From the IMG/VR virus record IMGVR_UViG_3300020202_000020, positions 1 through 47,844 of that record: DNA of 47,844 bases. The stretch is one strand, 5' to 3'. Below, piece after piece: positions 6,943 to 14,252 of the stretch. The position numbers were made by a program, and so were the translations under genes. Origin of the DNA: a virus. Every line of letters begins with the position of its first letter. Position 1 is the stretch's first letter. The notes below the pieces were generated by a model. It saw only the letters and a list, made by a program, of their open reading frames with translations, did no database searches and was not told the origin of the DNA.

Positions 6943-6976
6943 ATGCCCATGTGATGGGCGAGGGTATTATGAACAT

Positions 6977-7402
6977 ATGAAAAGCGTTGAGGAAATTGTA
7001 ATTCTCAATATTAAACAAAGGATGGCTGACTTGAGGTGGAGTCAGCGCCAGTTAGCAAAAAATGCTAACATTAAGGCCCCTTCGCTAAATCAGATGCTAA
7101 AAGGGAAACGTCCTATTGGGGATAAAAGCAGGGCACTGATTGCCGGTGCCCTCGGATGCGACCCTGAGGAGCTCCGGCACGAGAAAGTTGCTATCCTTGC
7201 CCCTATTGCAAAACAAAAGCAGCTCTTAGCCATAGCCTTCGAGGCGGTTAATAATTCCGATTTTTTTTCTCTTTGGGACGCCTTTCAAAAGCTAGAACCG
7301 AAGCATCGTAAGATTGTTTTGGAGCGGGCTCAGCTTTATGTAAAGGACAGCCAGGGCATCGCCTACGGTAAAACCGTAAAGAGAAGGGTCCGAGGCAGAT
7401 AA
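6977..7402 (+). CDS. CI-like HTH transcriptional repressor
   Basis: 141 residues with an XRE-type HTH at about 8-63 (RWSQRQLAKNANIKAPSLNQ, then a GKRPIG turn and LIAGALGCDPEEL). There is no peptidase S24 domain, so induction by RecA-stimulated self-cleavage is not expected; the C-terminal half is helical and basic at the end (KRRVRGR). First gene of the only plus-strand block, divergent from the Cro-like gene. The start ATG is about 12 bases after a GAGGG. It is the likely lysogeny repressor; anti-repression or proteolysis by the host would be needed for induction. Confidence 0.75.
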   Translation: MKSVEEIVILNIKQRMADLRWSQRQLAKNANIKAPSLNQMLKGKRPIGDKSRALIAGALGCDPEELRHEKVAILAPIAKQKQLLAIAFEAVNNSDFFSLWDAFQKLEPKHRKIVLERAQLYVKDSQGIAYGKTVKRRVRGR

Positions 7403-7546
7403 GATCCAAAGCTTCATTCAACAAGGCCTTAATTTGCTCATACCGCTTCATACTGATTATTTCGGGAAAATTAGTCCCAAACTAAATATTTTTTATGTAC
7501 TACCGATAAGTCTAGTGTGATAGGGTTTGCCTATTATGGGGGCACA
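7403..7546 (+). promoter_or_regulatory. Intergenic gap before the lipoprotein gene
   Basis: 144 bases without a gene. GGGA-AAATTAG-TCCC near 7464 is a weak hairpin that may separate the repressor transcript from the lipoprotein. AT-rich sequence follows. An independent promoter for the lipoprotein is likely from the layout, but I could not pick a convincing -35/-10 pair. Confidence 0.25.
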
Positions 7547-8257
7547 ATGAAATTACTATTAGTCTGTCTCTCTCTAGTGTTTATTGGATGCAAGGAATCT
7601 AGGTCTGTCGTTGAGGCCACGAACCGTGACCCAGCTTTACCTTCGCCAAGTAATGACGTCCCAGTTGATTTCGGATTCTGCGAAGACGGTCTTCAGGGCA
7701 CAGATGATGAAAGAGATGACGTTCTTATAATCGGCGATTCAATTTCAATGGGATATCTTCCTTACGTGCAATCCGGCTTGCCAGACATGGACGTATTCCG
7801 ATGCCCATGCAATGGCAGAAGCTCACGCAACGGTGTTTTGAATATAGACCTGTGGTTAGCAAAGCGTGCCAATTGGAAGGTTATTGTTTTTAATCACGGA
7901 CTTTGGGATTCCTTCATAGGAATAGGAATTTCTTTACAAGACTATGAGCGAAACCTTCGCATTATAGCAACCAAGTTAAAGCAGACTGGCGCAACAGTCA
8001 TATATAATACCACTACATACATACCTATAGGCGAAACGGGTCGGCACTTTGGATACGAAAACGAACTTAACATGGTCGCAAGTAGAGTCATGCAAGATTT
8101 CGAGATCCCCGTAAACGATCTTTACGCTGTGGGCAGGACTATTCCTCATCTAATGAAAAACTACCCAATTGAAAATGATGTTCATTTTATAGATGAAGGC
8201 TCAAGAATTTTGGGGGAAAGCGTGGTAGAGGCAATCAAAGGGCAAATATTAAACTAA
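7547..8257 (+). CDS. SGNH/GDSL-hydrolase lipoprotein (lysogenic conversion candidate)
   Basis: 236 residues from ATG 7547, after TATGGGGGCACA; an upstream in-frame ATG at 7517 would spoil the signal peptide. The lipobox is LVFIGC with lipidation at C15. After a Pro/Asp-rich linker comes an SGNH core: block I GDSIS with nucleophile S65, a block-III-like FNHGLWD, and a C-terminal DVHF (D211, H213) completing the triad. These enzymes remove acyl or acetyl groups from glycans or lipids. Anchored in the envelope and located beside the repressor on the opposite strand, it is placed like a moron expressed from the prophage, for example one that alters a surface glycan to block superinfection. That role is inference. 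Confidence 0.8.
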   Translation: MKLLLVCLSLVFIGCKESRSVVEATNRDPALPSPSNDVPVDFGFCEDGLQGTDDERDDVLIIGDSISMGYLPYVQSGLPDMDVFRCPCNGRSSRNGVLNIDLWLAKRANWKVIVFNHGLWDSFIGIGISLQDYERNLRIIATKLKQTGATVIYNTTTYIPIGETGRHFGYENELNMVASRVMQDFEIPVNDLYAVGRTIPHLMKNYPIENDVHFIDEGSRILGESVVEAIKGQILN

Positions 8258-8300
8258 AAAATTTCCTTGCTTCGAGCGCCCGGTCACGCTACCTGGATGC

Positions 8301-8537
8301 GTGGCCAAAAAACCAACAGACAATGTATTTGATATAAACGCACGCCCGCCGAAGTCTAAAGAGTCTAAGCTATACGGTGAAGCTGAGATGAGGCGCGTGG
8401 CCCGCTCAGATCTTGAGAAAATTAAAGACTCAGTTAACCGGACGATAGAATCCAAAATCCCTAAAGACGTTTTAAGATACCTTTTAGATGTATCAGACTG
8501 GGACGAACTTAAACGAAAGCTAGGACTTCCTCCTTGA
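8301..8537 (+). CDS. Small charged protein, unknown
   Basis: Seventy-eight residues starting at GTG after CTGGA. Hydrophilic and helical (KSKESKLYGEAEMRRVARSD, then DVLRYLLDVSDWDELKRKLG). Its stop overlaps the -35 element of the next promoter, so it ends the lipoprotein transcript. No family recognised. Confidence 0.6.
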   Translation: MAKKPTDNVFDINARPPKSKESKLYGEAEMRRVARSDLEKIKDSVNRTIESKIPKDVLRYLLDVSDWDELKRKLGLPP

Positions 8538-8562
8538 CTCCCAAATATATATTTGATATATA
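8534..8562 (+). promoter_or_regulatory. Promoter with embedded palindromic operator for the TA-like pair
   Basis: TTGACT (8534-8539), an exact 17-bp spacer, then TATATA (8557-8562); a perfect TATAAT also lies at 8561-8566. The spacer contains a 14-bp perfect palindrome, CAAATATATATTTG (8542-8555). The downstream start codon is at 8569, so transcription would begin at or next to the ATG and the mRNA would be leaderless. A palindrome inside the spacer is the layout expected for autorepression by a ribbon-helix-helix antitoxin. Confidence 0.65.
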
Positions 8563-8568
8563 TAATAT

Positions 8569-8799
8569 ATGCCGACAATATATAAAGCAGGCAAGTTAAG
8601 GTTCGCAATATTGTTCGGTGACCACAACCCTCCGCACGTTCATGTATTCGGGCCAGGCGCTGAGGCTAAGGTATCTTTGGATAATTGCGAGTGCTACTTC
8701 GCGCGGGGTTTCTCTGTTCGCGAAATCAGCAAAATCGAAAACGTAGTATCACGGTATCAAGAACAATTTCTGGAGTTATGGCATGAGTACCAAAATTAA
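8569..8799 (+). CDS. DUF4160-type protein, toxin-like partner
   Basis: Seventy-six residues. MPTIYKAGKLRFAILFGDHNPPHVHV, then EAKVSLD, GFSVREISKIE and a final ELWHEYQN follow the DUF4160 pattern (NEPPHVHV...GFSxRELREIE...WHEYF) closely over the whole length. DUF4160 genes usually sit beside a DUF2442 or other small DNA-binding gene and are regarded as toxin-antitoxin-like, with no proven activity. Here the next gene is a ribbon-helix-helix protein overlapping by 17 bases. The gene has no Shine-Dalgarno and a promoter ending a few bases upstream. Confidence 0.85.
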   Translation: MPTIYKAGKLRFAILFGDHNPPHVHVFGPGAEAKVSLDNCECYFARGFSVREISKIENVVSRYQEQFLELWHEYQN

Positions 8800-9157
8800 A
8801 AAAGACATTCAGTATAGCGAAAAAGACGCCCTTACCCACGAGGACTGGTCTGATCAACAGATAAGAATTTCTATGATGATTCCCGTTGAGCTTTTGGACG
8901 CTCTAAAGGATAGGGCCGCAGCGGAGGGGAAAAAGTATCAGCCGTTCATGCGCGAGATTCTACAGCTTTACGTTGAGGGAAGGCTTCACCAAAAGAACGT
9001 GGACCTCTACCGGGTCGCAGATTTTCTTGCTAATAATGAGCAGTTCATAGTTTTGGTTGAGTCCAAAATCAGGAAGGACATAGAGAACATGTTTATGACA
9101 AAAACCAAAAATTTTGTTTACGACACGCTAAAAAAGCTGAAGCTGAAAAGAGCCTAA
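8783..9157 (+). CDS. Ribbon-helix-helix antitoxin-like protein
   Basis: 124 residues. A BrnA/CopG-type RHH spans about residues 26-60 (QIRISMMIPVELLDALKDRA, then KKYQPFMREIL), where the beta strand would contact DNA. The remaining 60 residues form a long basic helical tail (VADFLANNEQFIVL, then VYDTLKKLKLKRA) that could bind the partner. It overlaps the DUF4160 gene, so the two are translated together. The palindrome in their promoter is a plausible operator for this protein. Toxin-first gene order is less common for antitoxin systems but known in several type II families. Confidence 0.75.
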   Translation: MSTKIKKDIQYSEKDALTHEDWSDQQIRISMMIPVELLDALKDRAAAEGKKYQPFMREILQLYVEGRLHQKNVDLYRVADFLANNEQFIVLVESKIRKDIENMFMTKTKNFVYDTLKKLKLKRA

Positions 9158-9167
9158 ATCTAGACCT

Positions 9168-9210
9168 ACTTTTAGCCAAAAGTCTAAACGCTAATTGCTA
9201 CGCTAAAAGT
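9168..9210. promoter_or_regulatory. Inverted repeat immediately before the metallophosphoesterase start
   Basis: ACTTTTAGC (9168-9176) and GCTAAAAGT (9202-9210) are perfect complements with 25 bases between them, and the right arm ends one base before ATG 9212. There is no Shine-Dalgarno, so the repeat either sequesters the start in mRNA or is an operator over a promoter of a leaderless message. Short GCTAA/GCTA copies lie inside the loop. Confidence 0.4.
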
Positions 9211-9211
9211 A

Positions 9212-10150
9212 ATGGATAAGCATGACCTTATCGTTGCACTACAAAGCATGGCAGCTGAGTTAGGTCGAACTCCAACACATACGGAGTTTACTAATTCAGT
9301 ACGCGGTGGACATTATCAAATAAAAAAACAGTTTCAAAACTACACCGTACTCTGCCAAGCCGCTGGGCTTGATACTTACCGAGCGGCGCCGAAATTAACA
9401 AATGCTATTTTTGAAAGAGACCTCGAGCGGCACCTTGCAGAGCATAAGCCGGAGCCGATACAGGCGCGCATAAAATATCCCTCAATAGCTGTGTTGGGCG
9501 ACCTTCATGAGCCCTTTAGCCACGAGCAAGTAAAGGCAGACTTTGTATCATTCGTCGAAAAACATCGGCCTAAATATGTAATTCAGGTCGGCGACTCTAT
9601 GGACGGGTATTCTCACGCTAAATTCCCAAAATCCATGAACATATACACGCCAAAGCAAGAGGAGGATCTCGCTCGGAAAAACCTCGAGGAGCTTTGGAAG
9701 GCGATCACCAAAGCCAGCCCCCAAAGCAAAAAAATACTACTATTGGGGAATCACTGTATCCGAGGCATAAAACGAGTTCTTGAAAATGTACCGTCTATTG
9801 AGCATTGGGCCCAAAAATATTTGCAGGATCTAATGTCCTTCGACGGCGTTGAAACTGTGTTCGACCACACTCAAGAATACTTTATAGAGGACATTGCGTT
9901 TCTACATGGGCACTACAGCAAAATCGGGGATCACCGCGACTATATGTTAATGAATGCTGTTTGCGGGCACGTTCATTTGGGGGGCGTTTCATATCGTCAC
10001 ATCAAAGGAAAAACACTATGGGAGCTAAACGCGGGGCTCGCCGGTGATCCGTACTCGAAAGGCCTTAGCTACCGTAATCAGAAAATGACAAAATGGACAC
10101 TAGGTTGGGGATTCATAGATGAATACGGCCCACGCTTCATCCCCCTTTGA
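9212..10150 (+). CDS. Metallophosphoesterase with N-terminal homing-endonuclease-associated repeat
   Basis: 312 residues. Residues 3-54 (LQSMAAELGRTPTHTEF, then a YTVLCQAAGL end) match the homing endonuclease associated repeat, a DNA-binding unit normally found in tandem in HNH proteins. Residues about 90-312 are a calcineurin-like phosphoesterase with the metal motifs D97-L-H, G127-D, GNH (179-181), a later HGH and GHVH. The fusion suggests DNA-directed phosphodiester hydrolysis or phosphatase action on a nucleic acid. The 3' end overlaps the convergent HNH endonuclease gene by 14 bases. It is expressed with the lysogeny block. Confidence 0.8.
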   Translation: MDKHDLIVALQSMAAELGRTPTHTEFTNSVRGGHYQIKKQFQNYTVLCQAAGLDTYRAAPKLTNAIFERDLERHLAEHKPEPIQARIKYPSIAVLGDLHEPFSHEQVKADFVSFVEKHRPKYVIQVGDSMDGYSHAKFPKSMNIYTPKQEEDLARKNLEELWKAITKASPQSKKILLLGNHCIRGIKRVLENVPSIEHWAQKYLQDLMSFDGVETVFDHTQEYFIEDIAFLHGHYSKIGDHRDYMLMNAVCGHVHLGGVSYRHIKGKTLWELNAGLAGDPYSKGLSYRNQKMTKWTLGWGFIDEYGPRFIPL

Positions 10151-10694
10151 TTGCCTTCGTCACGGACGACAACGTCTTCCCTTGCCCGATGTTGTAGACT
10201 GTCCTTCTTGTGACGCCAAACTCTTTCGCCAAGTGATGCCGATTATCCCCTCGACGAAACCTCTCAAAAATATCCTTCACCTGCTTCTCCGAAAGAGCAC
10301 ATTTTTTATTGGCGATTCCACTTATTTTCGGAAGTCGCATTTCTTGCGTTTTTTTGTGAAACCCCATTTTGTACGCATGAAGCCTGTTTTCGCTGGAGCT
10401 CACCCATTCGAGGTTGTCCGCTCGATTGTTCGTTTTATCGCCGTCGATGTGATTTACTTCTGTCTTGGTGGCGGCGGGCACCCCGTGAAAGGCGAGAGCG
10501 ACAAGGCGGTGGACGGCGACGTTGTTGCTACCGTCCCCGAGGGACACGATGAAGTATGCCGCGCGCCAATTACCCAACCTCTGTTTTTTTATCTTATAGG
10601 CTTTTACCCACTTTCTGGGTACAGACCTAACTCTTCCAAAACTACTCGCCTGATATTTTCCTTCATACCCAGGAATGTTTTGCCATATTTCCAT
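10137..10694 (-). CDS. NUMOD4-HNH homing endonuclease
   Basis: 185 residues from ATG 10694 (a GTG at 10697 is also possible). NUMOD4 (EIWQNIPGYEGKYQASSFGRVRS, about 1-50) is followed by an HNH domain: VHRLVALAFHG, then VNHIDGDKTNNRADNLEW, with the His-His-Asn residues present. A C-terminal HTH (KQVKDIFERF, then HLAKEFGVTRRTVYNI) gives DNA specificity. It is free-standing and intact, at the junction between the plus-strand block and the lysis genes, opposing the metallophosphoesterase. Such genes spread by cutting unoccupied homologous sites in co-infecting genomes. The 23 bases upstream of its start recur upstream of the radical SAM gene. Confidence 0.88.
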   Translation of the reverse strand: MEIWQNIPGYEGKYQASSFGRVRSVPRKWVKAYKIKKQRLGNWRAAYFIVSLGDGSNNVAVHRLVALAFHGVPAATKTEVNHIDGDKTNNRADNLEWVSSSENRLHAYKMGFHKKTQEMRLPKISGIANKKCALSEKQVKDIFERFRRGDNRHHLAKEFGVTRRTVYNIGQGKTLSSVTKAIKGG

Positions 10695-10708
10695 CACAAT
10701 GACTTACG

Positions 10709-10731
10709 AAGTGGTATTTCCAATGTCAATG
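10709..10731. repeat. 23-bp dispersed repeat, copy 1
   Basis: Identical to 20696-20718 over 23 bases. On the minus strand it reads CATTGACATTGG... and so contains a TTGACA, 15 bases upstream of the HNH gene. Both copies are just upstream of minus-strand genes and in the same orientation, so a shared promoter or regulator site is possible, although no good -10 follows at 17 bases in either. Confidence 0.6.
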
Positions 10732-10750
10732 AACTGCCGACGAGGTGCTC

Positions 10751-10921
10751 ATGTTTGACCTCATCCTAAAATTTCTCATTACTGTCTGGATTTTAGTGGT
10801 CCTTATCGGCGGTATCCTCGCATGCGTTGACCCAAAGTTATGGGATAAGGCTAAGCAAGAATGTCCTTCGCCTACTTATATTGAAGTGCCGGTGTATGAT
10901 AGCTGGGCTGAGGATGACTGA
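10751..10921 (+). CDS. Small plus-strand membrane protein, 56 residues
   Basis: ATG 10751 follows GAGGTGCTC, a good Shine-Dalgarno. One transmembrane segment (FLITVWILVVLIGGILAC, about residues 8-25) is followed by a polar tail ending WAEDD. It overlaps the 3' end of the amidase by 46 bases in the opposite direction. It lies next to the lysis genes but on the other strand; it could be an accessory membrane protein of the lysogeny block. Family unknown. Confidence 0.5.
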   Translation: MFDLILKFLITVWILVVLIGGILACVDPKLWDKAKQECPSPTYIEVPVYDSWAEDD

Positions 10922-11496
10922 TTAACCAAGAACTTATGAGCTGCCGAAATTAAACTCATCGCAAGTGGTACTCTTTTATCAAGTAGTAACTTGGATTCAA
11001 TTTTATTGTCAGCAAACACGGGTTCAATAAGTGCATATGGAATCTTAACCGTGGCAGCGTTCTTAAATCCTCTGTCGTGATCAGTTAAAAGTTTAGTGCC
11101 ACGGTCTAATTTATTTTTCTTCTGATCTTTTTGATCACGCCTGTTAAATAATCCTATCATAGCGTTGTGAACTTCTTTAGCGAGTAACTCGCCCTCAGGT
11201 GGTTCAAGATCAAACCAAGTTTCAGTGCCTTGAATATTTCCGTTTAGAGAATTCCAGTGGAGCTCAATCGCACAAGCGTTATCATCGCCAGCCCATTTAT
11301 TAACCGCCTCGCCAACCTTCTCGATAGTTAAACCGTCCCGAGTAAATACATGACACTGAAGGTTTAACCCCCGAGCCAAGCGATATAGCTCTTGAGCAAA
11401 TGGTTTATACCATTCGTACTCGTAGCAATTTAATGGGTCGACTCCATAAGCTCCAGGCTTAGTAAGCGAGTGCCCTACAATAATGGCAATTTTCAT
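10876..11496 (-). CDS. N-acetylmuramoyl-L-alanine amidase (endolysin)
   Basis: 206 residues of Amidase_3 type: VGHS near the N terminus (zinc His), a Glu in YEYEW, ELHWN (second zinc His, about residue 79) and IEPVFADN with the catalytic Glu near residue 160. No cell-wall-binding domain and no signal peptide, so export relies on a holin. It cleaves the amide bond between MurNAc and the stem peptide. The last gene of the late operon, ATGA-coupled to a small membrane protein. The C-terminal Ser/Gln-rich tail is read through the overlap with the plus-strand ORF. Confidence 0.88.
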   Translation of the reverse strand: MKIAIIVGHSLTKPGAYGVDPLNCYEYEWYKPFAQELYRLARGLNLQCHVFTRDGLTIEKVGEAVNKWAGDDNACAIELHWNSLNGNIQGTETWFDLEPPEGELLAKEVHNAMIGLFNRRDQKDQKKNKLDRGTKLLTDHDRGFKNAATVKIPYALIEPVFADNKIESKLLLDKRVPLAMSLISAAHKFLVNQSSSAQLSYTGTSI

Positions 11497-11708
11497 CTTT
11501 GAGAAATTTGTGCTTTTTTAGCCTTGTGCGCTTCTATCTGCTCACGGTAACTCTGGTTAAGCTTAACGGATTTAAGTCCACCATACTCAAGCGAGCCTAC
11601 CATTTTAATGAATAGCTCTTTAGCCTCAGCACTCTCAACATACTTATCAAGTAGCATTCCTAAAAGCTTAAGAACTAAAGGTAAAACCATTGTGACGATT
11701 GCTATCAT
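11493..11708 (-). CDS. Small lysis-cassette membrane protein (inner spanin or holin candidate)
   Basis: Seventy-one residues: one hydrophobic N-terminal helix (IVTMVLPLVLKLLGMLL) followed by a charged helical part rich in Lys/Glu/Gln (EIAHK-type heptads: REQIEAHKAKKAQ). It is coupled to the lipoprotein upstream and the amidase downstream. An N-anchored coiled coil next to a lipoprotein recalls an i-spanin/o-spanin pair, but it is short and the orientation in the membrane is not certain. A class III-like holin is the alternative. Confidence 0.6.
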   Translation of the reverse strand: MIAIVTMVLPLVLKLLGMLLDKYVESAEAKELFIKMVGSLEYGGLKSVKLNQSYREQIEAHKAKKAQISQR

Positions 11709-12412
11709 TACTCACCTCGGATTAGAATTTTTTGATAACCGAGCAAGGTCATTCTATGGACCTGGCCGTCCTCGCTAAAGAACGCGAAAACACACTCCCC
11801 AACCGGCATTTCAAACTGCCATACCTTATCATCTTGAGGTTTTGGCATTTTACATTTAGCCGCTTCAAATTCAATTGTAACAGGTACTTGAAATTCTATT
11901 TGCTGAATTAGTCCTGCTTTACTCTGACAGACACTAACTCCATTTGCTTTTGTAACTTTGCCATTACAGTTTAATGTGGCTGGAAGCTTAGCTTCAGGTG
12001 TTTCAAAATCAATGAACGCCCATGAGTTTTCATTCTCTTTATTGTATCCACCCACATAAGCAGGACATGCATAAATATCCTCAAGGCCTTTAATCGGTGT
12101 GTAGGTACCACTATATTTTTCACCACTACCAAACCAACCACCACTGCCAGCATCCTCTGCTACTTCTTCTCTGTGGCACGTCGAAAACGTGAATAGATCG
12201 AGGTCACCTTTTGCCTTAACACTAAATTTATAAACAGTAGCACGAGGCACAACCAAAACGCCTTCACTACAAGTATTCCCGAAACACACTTCCATATCTC
12301 TTTTATAGACTGTTTGATCATGGACCACACCGCCGCCTGATGTTTCTGGAGTTGTGGGTACTGAGCCACAACCAATAAAGAAAAATGACAAAACGATTAA
12401 AATTATTTTCAT
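11708..12412 (-). CDS. Lysis-region lipoprotein
   Basis: 234 residues with lipobox FFFIGC (C15), then a Thr/Gly-rich linker and a beta-rich domain with six or more cysteines (VCFGNTC, STCHREE, YACPAY, LNCNGK, SVCQ, AKC, GEC), suggesting periplasmic disulphides. Located between the holin-like gene and a membrane protein with tight overlaps, so it is expressed with lysis genes. It could be an outer-membrane spanin component or a late superinfection-exclusion lipoprotein; it is larger than usual o-spanins. No enzyme motif recognised. Confidence 0.7.
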   Translation of the reverse strand: MKIILIVLSFFFIGCGSVPTTPETSGGGVVHDQTVYKRDMEVCFGNTCSEGVLVVPRATVYKFSVKAKGDLDLFTFSTCHREEVAEDAGSGGWFGSGEKYSGTYTPIKGLEDIYACPAYVGGYNKENENSWAFIDFETPEAKLPATLNCNGKVTKANGVSVCQSKAGLIQQIEFQVPVTIEFEAAKCKMPKPQDDKVWQFEMPVGECVFAFFSEDGQVHRMTLLGYQKILIRGE

Positions 12413-12594
12413 AAAAACCTGACACCGCTCTTGGTTAAAATTCTAAGTAAGATAAAGACAAACGAGACTAGATATCCAGAAATATTCTGATGAGATTTTA
12501 TATACTCCTGAATAGGTCCTTCAAACGAGATAAGGGCCGCGTATGCTAGCGCGACCCAAACCGTTTTAGAGTATAGAATACTCTTATTTTCCAT
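12409..12594 (-). CDS. Holin-like protein
   Basis: Sixty-one residues. The start MENKSILYSKTVWVALAYA resembles the SKTVW start of a common phage holin family, and a second hydrophobic helix (SGYLVSFVFILLRIL) gives two membrane passes. It sits immediately after a small helical protein and before the lysis lipoprotein, with the amidase two genes further on. Expected to permeabilise the inner membrane so that the signal-less amidase can reach the wall. Confidence 0.7.
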   Translation of the reverse strand: MENKSILYSKTVWVALAYAALISFEGPIQEYIKSHQNISGYLVSFVFILLRILTKSGVRFL

Positions 12595-12878
12595 TACGCT
12601 GACTTTTTTAAAAGCTCAGCTACCATAGGTTTAATACCTTGGATAAAGCCATCAACTGAAGCAAGAGCGTCTTCTTTTACTTCGTCGGCAGCTTTTTCAA
12701 TACCCTGTAATCCAGGCACGAGTTCAGAAAGAGCCGAAGCCATTACTACAGGCAAATCCTGTCCTAATTGCCAGCCATCAGCTAAGGCTTGTTTAACTGC
12801 AAGACCGAATTTACCTAAGCCTTGAGCCGCTTCATAGATTTCTTTTGAAACTTCTGTTTCAATTTTTACTTTTGCCAT
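12594..12878 (-). CDS. Helical late protein upstream of the holin
   Basis: Ninety-four residues, soluble, alpha-helical, acidic (EIYEAAQGLGKFGLAVKQAL, then EKAADEVKEDALASVDGFI). No cysteine and no motif. It begins the compact lysis cassette after a 36-base gap with an AAAAGGAG Shine-Dalgarno. Function unknown; it might be a lysis regulator or a minor virion protein. Confidence 0.6.
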   Translation of the reverse strand: MAKVKIETEVSKEIYEAAQGLGKFGLAVKQALADGWQLGQDLPVVMASALSELVPGLQGIEKAADEVKEDALASVDGFIQGIKPMVAELLKKSA

Positions 12879-12914
12879 TATAAAAACTCCTTTTAAAAAT
12901 GACGGTTAATAAAA

Positions 12915-14252
12915 CTAAGCTGCTTTTTGTAGTGATTCTTTTTCAAACGGTGTTGGTATTTCAGAAGAATCTGAATAGATCCAATTTATTGCCCCAGGCA
13001 TTTGCTGTAAATCAATGCGAGCAATGTGCCTAAATATATCACGGGAAGTCGTTAAGAGATTAATACTTTTTTCTGCGTTACCGGCCTCTTTTTCTTTAAT
13101 CGCCATTTGCCGAAAACAATGGCCGAGCATTTCTAAAAGTGTTGCGCTGTTATCTCTTAGACTTAGGGCTTTTTGCAGATACTCAATTGCCGTTGCATAC
13201 CTTCCATAGCGCATGCAGAGGTCAGCGGCAAATTGGTAACCGTCTACCTCGTTAGGACATGCGTCGATTGCTGGCTTAACGTAGTGGTTAAAGATGTCCT
13301 CAAACTTCGGCTCGAATCCACCCTTGTGAAAATTCGCGCGCGTGTTCTCGTAATAATTTCTATAAGCGATCGGGAATTTTGCATAGGCTTCAAATGCTGC
13401 TTTATAGTCGTGGTTCGTTACGGCATCATAGGCCTTTTTAATTGCCGCCATCTTTTTAATAATTTCTTCTGGATTCTCTACAAAGCGAGGCTCTTTCATT
13501 AACTCATCGTTACGCTTACAAATATATGTATCACCGTAAAGAGTGCCGTTATATTTAACTACTTCAAAGCCTACTTTCTTTAAAAGAGATTCAAAAAGGC
13601 TACGCGTCCACACATTCACATGGTTAGTACTGTAATAATATTCAATATCAAAAGAACCTTCCATACCGAAGTTAGTGAGTGTGCTAAACCAAGTAGGAAC
13701 ACTAATATAAAGTAAACCATTTTCTTTAAGAAGCTCTTTATATTGAAGTAGCTTTTTATCAGCATCCATTTGGTGCTCAGCTACCTTGTAAGAGCAAATC
13801 ATGTCATACTTAACATTTGGGTCTAAGTCGTCTTTAAGATTTAAACCATACTCGTGAAAAGCCACGCGCTTAAATGTGGTTGTGAGCTCAGTTCCATGAA
13901 ACTCACCTTTTGGAAAAAACTGTGATCTAACCCAGTTTAGAAAAATACCGTAAGCAGAGCCAACTTCACCGATAACAGGTGAGTTAATTCCCTTCTCAAT
14001 CCACTCCTTAAATATCGGCCTTAGCATAATATCGTGGTGGAGGAGCTTTCTATTTCCAGTATATAGATTGCCGATGCTGGGCGCTTTTCTATATTCTTTT
14101 CTGTAATACTCAATCATCTCAGCTTCTGTTTTGTAGAGCGATGGGTAAGAAACGAACCCACAGCCCATGCAGATTTCCATTTTTTTTGGGACTAGCCGGT
14201 ACTGGTCAGCGTTCTTCCATTTGTCTGTACTGTCGCAGATTAAACATCGCAT
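12915..14252 (-). CDS. Zinc-binding class I SAM methyltransferase with C-terminal TPR-like repeats
   Basis: 445 residues. An N-terminal zinc site (C3-x2-C6 and C28-x2-C31), as in sugar C-methyltransferases of the TylC3/NovU type, precedes a Rossmann SAM domain: GEVGSAYG at 95-102, YDMICSYKVAEH, and a LLYISVPTWF strand. After residue 270 comes a helical region with TPR-like units (YQFAADLCMRYGRYATAIEY). Architecture and context, next to NeuB-like and DAHP-like enzymes and a cytidylyltransferase-GT, suggest methylation of a sugar or glycan. The TPR tail is unusual for this enzyme class. Substrate unknown. Confidence 0.78.
   Translation of the reverse strand: MRCLICDSTDKWKNADQYRLVPKKMEICMGCGFVSYPSLYKTEAEMIEYYRKEYRKAPSIGNLYTGNRKLLHHDIMLRPIFKEWIEKGINSPVIGEVGSAYGIFLNWVRSQFFPKGEFHGTELTTTFKRVAFHEYGLNLKDDLDPNVKYDMICSYKVAEHQMDADKKLLQYKELLKENGLLYISVPTWFSTLTNFGMEGSFDIEYYYSTNHVNVWTRSLFESLLKKVGFEVVKYNGTLYGDTYICKRNDELMKEPRFVENPEEIIKKMAAIKKAYDAVTNHDYKAAFEAYAKFPIAYRNYYENTRANFHKGGFEPKFEDIFNHYVKPAIDACPNEVDGYQFAADLCMRYGRYATAIEYLQKALSLRDNSATLLEMLGHCFRQMAIKEKEAGNAEKSINLLTTSRDIFRHIARIDLQQMPGAINWIYSDSSEIPTPFEKESLQKAA

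Noticed and set aside
7248-7451. 67-codon minus-strand frame
   Set aside because: Reverse of the CI-like gene; no protein-like features.
8249-8608. 119-codon minus-strand frame
   Set aside because: Complement of the 8301-8537 gene and the promoter region; plus-strand genes have domain support.
10119-10769. 216-codon plus-strand frame
   Set aside because: It is the reverse of the HNH endonuclease, whose domains are unmistakable on the minus strand.
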